DNA from: Saccharopolyspora erythraea
GTDB taxonomy: Bacteria; Actinomycetota; Actinomycetes; Mycobacteriales; Pseudonocardiaceae
Assembly (NCBI RefSeq): GCF_018141105.1
Contig: NZ_CP054839.1
Coordinates: 7,257,411-7,321,410 of the forward strand
Direction of reading: 5' to 3'
Length of the DNA stretch: 64,000 bases
Shown one piece after another: positions 59,290-64,000 of the stretch; within the stretch, counting starts at the first letter, position 1, and every line of letters begins with the position of its first letter. The notes below the pieces were generated by a model that worked only from the letters and a program-made list of their open reading frames with translations, did not search any database and had not been told where the DNA came from. Position numbers and translations under genes: made by a program.

Positions 59290-61044
59290 TCAGCTGCCCG
59301 GCTCGACCAGCTTCGCCCGCGCCTCCGGCGCCGCCGACCGCTTCGCGTCGGCCGCCTCGTCGTCGGGCTGGGTCTGGGAGTCGCGCTCGGCCTCGACCCG
59401 CCGCACGTAGACGTCGACCTCGCGGGCGATGCGTTCGTCGTCCCAGCCCAGCACGTCCGACATCAACCGGGCCACCGCCTCGGCGCAGTCGACGCCGCGG
59501 TGCGGGTACTCGATGGAGATCCGGGTGCGCCGGGTCAGCACGTCCTCCAGGTGCAGCGCGCCCTCGTGGCTGCACGCGAAGACCACCTCGGCCTGCAGGT
59601 AGTTCGGTGCCGACGGCACCGGCTTGAGCAGCTCCGGCCGCTCCTCCGCCAGTGCGAGCACCTCGTGGACCTGCGAGCCGTAGCGGTCGAGCAGGTGCCG
59701 GATCCGGTACGGGTGCACGCCGTGCTTGCCCGCGAGCTGGTCGGCCTGGTTGACCAGCGCGTGGTAGCCGTCGGCGCCCAGCAGCGGCACCTTGTCGGTG
59801 ATCGACCGCGCGATGCGGCCGGAGACGTCGCTGCCGATCGCGTCCACCGCGTCGGCGGCCATCACCCGGTACGTCGTGTACTTGCCGCCCGCGATGGCGA
59901 CCAGTCCGGGCGCGACGCGGGCGACCGCGTGCTCGCGGGAGAGCTTCGAGCTCTCCTCGCTCTCCCCGGCCAGCAGCGGCCGCAGCCCGGCGTAGACGCC
60001 CTCGATGTCGTCGTGGGTCAACGGCGTGGCCAGCACGGTGTTGACGTGTTCGAGGATGTAGTCGATGTCCTTCTTCGTCGCCGCCGGGTGGGCGAGGTCG
60101 AGGTTCCAGTCGGTGTCGGTGGTGCCGACGATCCAGTGGCTGCCCCACGGGATCACGAACAGCACCGACTTCTCGGTGCGCAGGATCATCCCGGTCTCGG
60201 CGACGATCCGGTCGCGCGGGACGACGATGTGCACGCCCTTGCTGGCCCGCACCCGGAAGCGCCCGCGACCTCCGGAGAGCTTCTGCAGCTCGTCGGTCCA
60301 CACGCCGGTGGCGTTGATGACCGCCTGGGCGCGCACCTCGGTCTCGGCGCCGGTCTCGACATCGCGCACCCGCACGCCCGCGATCCGGTCGGCCTCCCGC
60401 AGGAACCCGATGACCTGGGTCGAGCTCGTGACGACCGCGCCGTAGCGGGCGGCGGTCCTGGCGACGGTCATGGTGTGGCGGGCGTCGTCGGCCTGCGCGT
60501 CGTAGTAGCGGATGCCGCCGATGAGCGCGTCGCGCTTGAGCGCAGGGGCCATCCGCAGCGCGCCCGCGCGCGTCAGGTGCTTCTGCCCCGGCACCGAGCG
60601 GGCGCCGCCCATCGTGTCGTAGAGGAACAGTCCCGCCGCGGAGTAAGGACGTTCCCAGATGCGGTGGGTAAGCGGGTAGAGGAAGCTGACCGGCTTCACC
60701 AGGTGCGGCGCCAGCGTGGTCAGCATCAGCTCGCGTTCCCGCAGGGCCTCGCGGACCAGGTTGAACTCCAGCTGCTCCAGGTAGCGCAGACCGCCGTGGA
60801 ACAGCTTGCTGGAGCGGCTCGACGTGCCCGAGGCCAGGTCCCTGGACTCGACCAGCGCGACCCGCAGCCCGCGGGTCGCGGCGTCCAGCGCCGCGCCCGC
60901 GCCGGTCACACCGCCGCCGATCACCACGACGTCGAACTCCTCGGAACCCAGCCGCCGCCAGTTCTCGACCCGGTCGGCCGGCCCCAGCCTGCCCTCGGCC
61001 CTGGTCACTTCGGACGGGGCCGACCCCGTGCTCTGCTTGGACAC
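59290..61044 (-). CDS. glpD: Aerobic glycerol-3-phosphate dehydrogenase
   Basis: 584 residues. FAD-binding VVVIGGGVTGAGAALDAATRG, GTSSRSSKLFHGGLRYLE, then VINATGVWTDELQKL, KGVHIVVPR and a C-terminal DAO_C domain. Oxidises sn-glycerol-3-phosphate to DHAP, passing electrons to quinone. GTG start 61044 has an excellent AAGGAGG. Downstream of glpR on the same strand; opposed to glpF-glpK. Normal length. Confidence 0.94.
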   Translation of the reverse strand: MSKQSTGSAPSEVTRAEGRLGPADRVENWRRLGSEEFDVVVIGGGVTGAGAALDAATRGLRVALVESRDLASGTSSRSSKLFHGGLRYLEQLEFNLVREALRERELMLTTLAPHLVKPVSFLYPLTHRIWERPYSAAGLFLYDTMGGARSVPGQKHLTRAGALRMAPALKRDALIGGIRYYDAQADDARHTMTVARTAARYGAVVTSSTQVIGFLREADRIAGVRVRDVETGAETEVRAQAVINATGVWTDELQKLSGGRGRFRVRASKGVHIVVPRDRIVAETGMILRTEKSVLFVIPWGSHWIVGTTDTDWNLDLAHPAATKKDIDYILEHVNTVLATPLTHDDIEGVYAGLRPLLAGESEESSKLSREHAVARVAPGLVAIAGGKYTTYRVMAADAVDAIGSDVSGRIARSITDKVPLLGADGYHALVNQADQLAGKHGVHPYRIRHLLDRYGSQVHEVLALAEERPELLKPVPSAPNYLQAEVVFACSHEGALHLEDVLTRRTRISIEYPHRGVDCAEAVARLMSDVLGWDDERIAREVDVYVRRVEAERDSQTQPDDEAADAKRSAAPEARAKLVEPGS

Positions 61045-61123
61045 CAGACGTCCTCCTTGCTCGAATCGCGTCCCACCTATTGACGCGGGCACGGACTTGG
61101 CGCCGGTACGTCTTCGGTGGTCA

Positions 61124-61948
61124 TCATGCCCGACGGGCAGGCTCCGCGCCGTCCGCGACGCCCGCCTGTTCGACCTTCGCGCCCCGCTCGCGCAGCACCT
61201 CGATGTCGGAGCGCTCGGTCTTGGAATCCACGATCACGATGTCGAAGTCCTCGGCCGGGGCGACCGCGTGCAGCGCCCGCCTGCGGAACTTCGTGTGGTC
61301 GACGTAGAGGACCCGCTTGCTCGCCGAGGCCAGCATGGCCTTCTTGAGCTGCACCATCTCCTGCTGCGGGTAGCAGCCGATGCCGTCGGTCACCGCCGAG
61401 ACCGACATGATCGCCAGGTCGACCCGCATGCCGCGGATCGCGTCGATGGCCATGCCGCCGACGAACGCGTCCGCCCACGGCAGGTAGTCCCCGCCCACGC
61501 CGATGAGGTGGATGCCCTGCACCCCCGCGAGTTCGCCGAAGACCCCGCGGTGGTTGGTCACCACGGTCAGCGGCGCCCGCTCCGGGAGCAGCCTGGCCAG
61601 GAACACCCCGGTCGTCGAGTCGTCGAGCACCACCGCCTGGCCGGGTTCGACGAGCTCGGCGGCGGCCTGGGCCAGTTCTTCCTTCTCCGCCTGGTTCTGC
61701 TGCATCCGGTATTCCGACGCCGCCTCGTAGAGCAGCGAGGAGGCCGCCGAGACGTAGCCGCGGTTGCGGTGCACGAGCCCCTGCGACTCCAGGTCGGCGA
61801 GGTCGCGGTAGACGGTCATGGCGCTGGCGCCCACGGTCGCGACGAGGTCGTCGATCCGCAGCGAGCCCTCCTCCATGACCAGCTCGGTGATCTTTCGGCG
61901 CCGGTCCTGCTGCTTGCCGGACGGGCGTCGACCGGAGGTCCCGGACAT
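61124..61948 (-). CDS. glpR: DeoR-family glycerol regulon repressor (GlpR-like)
   Basis: 274 residues. DeoR N-terminal HTH: RRRKITELVMEEGSLRIDDLVATVGASAMTVYRDLADLESQGLVHR, then a DeoRC ligand domain with QAVVLDDSTTGVFLARLLP and VDLAIMSVSAVTDGIGCYPQQE. Usually binds glycerol-3-phosphate and represses glp genes. ATG 61948 with GAGGGGAAC before it. Upstream of glpD by 79 bases, so they may share a transcript. Confidence 0.85.
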   Translation of the reverse strand: MSGTSGRRPSGKQQDRRRKITELVMEEGSLRIDDLVATVGASAMTVYRDLADLESQGLVHRNRGYVSAASSLLYEAASEYRMQQNQAEKEELAQAAAELVEPGQAVVLDDSTTGVFLARLLPERAPLTVVTNHRGVFGELAGVQGIHLIGVGGDYLPWADAFVGGMAIDAIRGMRVDLAIMSVSAVTDGIGCYPQQEMVQLKKAMLASASKRVLYVDHTKFRRRALHAVAPAEDFDIVIVDSKTERSDIEVLRERGAKVEQAGVADGAEPARRA

Positions 61949-62432
61949 CGTCGTTCCCCTCACCGCACATCCCTCTCGGGGTTCCTCCACTGGCGGTTCC
62001 CATCCTCCTCGGCCGGGCCTCATACGGCGGGTCCACCTCCGGCCTGCACCGGCCTGACCACGTCGTCATCGTGTAACACGATAAAAACACCATCGGAGAG
62101 CTATTGCAATGTTTGTTTCACCAAGTCTAGTGTGACCTCACTCTTCGGCAGGTAGCCGAGGCCGGCAGCTCCAACGGAGGAGGTCGTCGCGGGCATGATC
62201 GCGTCGCAACCGCGCTCGAAGCGGATCACGACCTCCCCGGCCGCAACCGCCGCGACCTGCGGCGAAGCGAAGTGGAAGCAGGGATTAGCCGGGACAGCCC
62301 AACCGCTTGCCTACGACTGGCGGCATGCGTGGACACGTGTTGCCATGCGGCAGTACCGTCCCGACTCATTCCACGTCGGACATTTGCTGAACCCGTCCGC
62401 GCCAACGGCGGCACGATAAGGGGATCGACACG
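61949..62432. promoter_or_regulatory. 484-base divergent control region of the glycerol genes
   Basis: Between glpR (leftward) and glpF (rightward). ATCGTGT-A-ACACGAT at 62068-62082 is a perfect 7-bp inverted repeat and the best operator candidate. TTGCAA (62104-62109) and TAGTGT (62128-62133) with an 18-base spacer could be a promoter for glpF, leaving a 300-base leader. The DeoR protein next door is the likely user. No RNA structure recognised; a short open frame at 62195-62419 is not convincing. Confidence 0.5.
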
Positions 62433-63176
62433 ATGAGTCCTGGTCAGATCTTTCTGTGGGAGTTCATGGGCACCGCCATGCTCACCCTGCTCGGGTGCGG
62501 TGTGGTCGCGAACAACGTGCTTCGCAGGTCGCTCGGCCACAATGGAGGGTGGCTGCTGGTCAACTTCGGCTGGGGCTTCGCGGTCTTCGCCGGTGCCAGC
62601 ATCGCCGCTCCCAGCGGTGCGCACATCAACCCCGCGGTGACACTGGGACTCGCGGTCAACGGCCAGATTTCGTGGAGCCAGGTGCCCTTCTACATCGTCG
62701 CGCAGCTCCTCGGCGGCATCCTCGGCGCGCTGCTCTGCTGGGCGGCCTACAAGCTGCAGTTCGACACCCACGACGCCCCGGGCGAGACGCTGGGGATCTT
62801 CTCCACCGGCCCGACCGTGCCGAGCGCGCCGTGGAACCTGGTCACCGAGATCATCGGCACCTTCGTGCTGGTCTTCTGGATCATCCAGAACCCGTCGGCG
62901 GAGGTCGGCCAGGCCGGCGTGCCGGAGTTCGGGAACGCCGCGCTGGGATACGCGGCGGTCGCCTTCATCGTCATCGGCATCGGCAACTCGCTGGGCGGTC
63001 CCACCGGGTACGCGATCAACCCGGCGCGCGACCTCGGTCCTCGCATCGCCTACGCGGTGCTGCCGATCCGCGGCAAGGGCTCGGCCAACTGGGGTTACTC
63101 CTGGGTCCCCGTCGTGGGACCGATCGCCGGTGGTGTCCTGGCCGGTCTGCTGGCGCTCGCCCTGCCCGCGAGCTGA
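62433..63176 (+). CDS. glpF: Glycerol uptake facilitator (aquaglyceroporin)
   Basis: 247 residues, six helices and two half-helices. MIP motifs NPA in HINPAVTLGL and NPA in AINPARDLGPR, the latter followed by the Arg of the selectivity filter. Asp after the second NPA (NPARD) is typical of glycerol facilitators. Lets glycerol diffuse in before phosphorylation by GlpK. ATG 62433 with GGGGAT upstream. Precedes glpK by 29 bases. Confidence 0.93.
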   Translation: MSPGQIFLWEFMGTAMLTLLGCGVVANNVLRRSLGHNGGWLLVNFGWGFAVFAGASIAAPSGAHINPAVTLGLAVNGQISWSQVPFYIVAQLLGGILGALLCWAAYKLQFDTHDAPGETLGIFSTGPTVPSAPWNLVTEIIGTFVLVFWIIQNPSAEVGQAGVPEFGNAALGYAAVAFIVIGIGNSLGGPTGYAINPARDLGPRIAYAVLPIRGKGSANWGYSWVPVVGPIAGGVLAGLLALALPAS

Positions 63177-63205
63177 CGTCGAAACTCCTCGGAAGGTAGA
63201 TGGAA

Positions 63206-64000
63206 ATGGCTTCCTACGTCGCCGCAATCGACCAGGGCACCACCTCGACCCGGTGCATGATCTTCAACCACTCGGGCCGGGTCGTCGCCGTGGACCAGGT
63301 GGAGCACCGCCAGATCTTCCCGCGCGCGGGCTGGGTCGAGCACGACCCGGAGGAGGTCTGGAGCAACACCAGGCAGGTCTGCGCCGGTGCGCTGGCCAAG
63401 GCCGACCTGGTGACCTCCGAGATCGCCGCCGTCGGCATCACCAACCAGCGCGAGACGACCGTGGTGTGGGACCGCAAGACCGGCAAGCCGGTCTACAACG
63501 CCATCGTCTGGCAGGACACCAGGACCGACAGCATCGTCAACGAGCTCGCCGCCGACGGCGGGCAGAACCGCTACCACCGCAAGACCGGCCTGCCGCTGGC
63601 CACCTACTTCTCCGGCACCAAGATCCGCTGGATCCTGGACAACGTGGACGGTGTCCGCGCCCGCGCCGAGAAGGGCGAGCTGCTGTTCGGCAACATGGAC
63701 ACCTGGGTGCTGTGGAACTCCACCGGCGGCCCCGACGGCGGTCTGCACGTGACCGACCCGACCAACGCCTCCCGCACCCTCCTGATGGACCTCGAGACGC
63801 TGTCCTGGGACGAGGACATCTGCGCCGAGTTCGGCATCCCGACGTCGATGCTGCCGGAGATCCGCTCGTCGTCGGAGGTCTACGGGCACTTCCGCGAGCG
63901 CGGGGTGTTCGGCGGGCTGCCGATCGCGGGCATCCTCGGCGACCAGCAGGCCGCCACCTTCGGGCAGGCGTGCCTGTCGCCCGGTGAAGCCAAGAACACC
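63206..64000 (+). CDS. glpK: Glycerol kinase (partial, window end)
   Basis: 265 residues are visible and the gene runs off the right edge. Signature [16 protein letters not shown] (phosphate loop), [58 protein letters not shown] and [16 protein letters not shown] (catalytic GDQ) all fit FGGY glycerol kinase. ATG 63206 chosen with GGAAGG nine bases upstream; ATG 63200 has poor spacing. Part of the glpFK operon. Confidence 0.94.
   Translation, partial: MASYVAAIDQGTTSTRCMIFNHSGRVVAVDQVEHRQIFPRAGWVEHDPEEVWSNTRQVCAGALAKADLVTSEIAAVGITNQRETTVVWDRKTGKPVYNAIVWQDTRTDSIVNELAADGGQNRYHRKTGLPLATYFSGTKIRWILDNVDGVRARAEKGELLFGNMDTWVLWNSTGGPDGGLHVTDPTNASRTLLMDLETLSWDEDICAEFGIPTSMLPEIRSSSEVYGHFRERGVFGGLPIAGILGDQQAATFGQACLSPGEAKNT

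Noticed and set aside
62195-62419. Short open frame between glpR and glpF
   Set aside because: No ribosome site, composition unlike protein, and it lies inside the likely leader of glpF.
1-64000. tRNA, rRNA, CRISPR array, riboswitch
   Set aside because: No cloverleaf with GTTC-type arm, no rRNA stretch, no regularly spaced repeats with unique spacers, and no known riboswitch core was recognised by eye; a covariance-model scan could still find one.

Overview
This is a high-GC actinobacterial chromosome segment. Gene content and order (whiB2, fbiA-fbiB, manB, wbbL, rmlDB, LCP proteins, TIGR03089, purE-purK, gtrA-like, PH-domain protein, birA, maf, biotin-carboxylase alpha chain) follow, with insertions, the Mycobacterium tuberculosis Rv3260c-Rv3285 neighbourhood as I remember it. 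Together with the WhiB, arabinogalactan-linker (WbbL/Rml), PE/PPE/EspG and DUF3558 genes this points to the mycolata/Pseudonocardiales side of the Actinomycetota. Saccharopolyspora is my best guess, but that is an inference from composition and gene content, not an identification.

Layout. 1-5.3 kb: start of a GT2 glycosyltransferase (minus), whiB2 (minus), a membrane metalloprotease, coenzyme F420 genes fbiA-fbiB with a NUDIX hydrolase in one overlapping operon, then a BrnTA-like toxin/antitoxin pair whose toxin frame is broken. 5.4-21 kb: cell-surface sugar region with a DNA glycosylase, a GDP-mannose-type nucleotidyltransferase, wbbL, five more glycosyltransferases (one a GT2-GT4 fusion), a small unexplained cassette (zinc-ribbon peptide, two hypotheticals, two tandem HTH proteins), a DUF574 methyltransferase and rmlD-rmlB. 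21-31 kb: two LCP ligases, a TIGR03089 protein, DoxX, purE-purK, a degenerate GGDEF protein, and an ECF sigma factor fused to its own anti-sigma-like and membrane/extracytoplasmic parts. 31-42.5 kb: GtrA, a two-component system, hisN, a TNT-type polymorphic toxin operon (YbaB-like, WXG100-like, toxin, putative immunity protein), MaoC, cbiZ, HMG-CoA lyase, a PH-domain protein and birA.

42.6-53.6 kb looks like an insertion or replacement relative to the mycobacterial order, where accD5/accE5 lie between birA and maf. It carries a GH3 beta-glucosidase with a CebR-like operator, a TetR/nitroreductase pair with two perfect palindromes, a secreted Xaa-Pro dipeptidyl-peptidase, a secreted S1E protease, maf, a cysteine-ended leader peptide before a DAACS-type symporter, and an IS30-family element. 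53.6-64 kb: biotin carboxylase/BCCP alpha subunit, DUF1707 protein, a DUF3558 lipoprotein with a PE-like/PPE/EspG set, and the glycerol regulon glpD-glpR facing glpF-glpK (glpK cut by the window end).

How parts fit: nucleotide sugars (GDP-mannose, dTDP-rhamnose) feed the glycosyltransferases, and the LCP proteins probably attach the resulting polymer to peptidoglycan. birA can biotinylate the carboxylase alpha subunit. The PE-like/PPE/EspG and WXG100/TNT genes supply type VII secretion substrates, but no ESX core genes (EccB/C/D) are in the window. I saw no rRNA, tRNA or CRISPR array.
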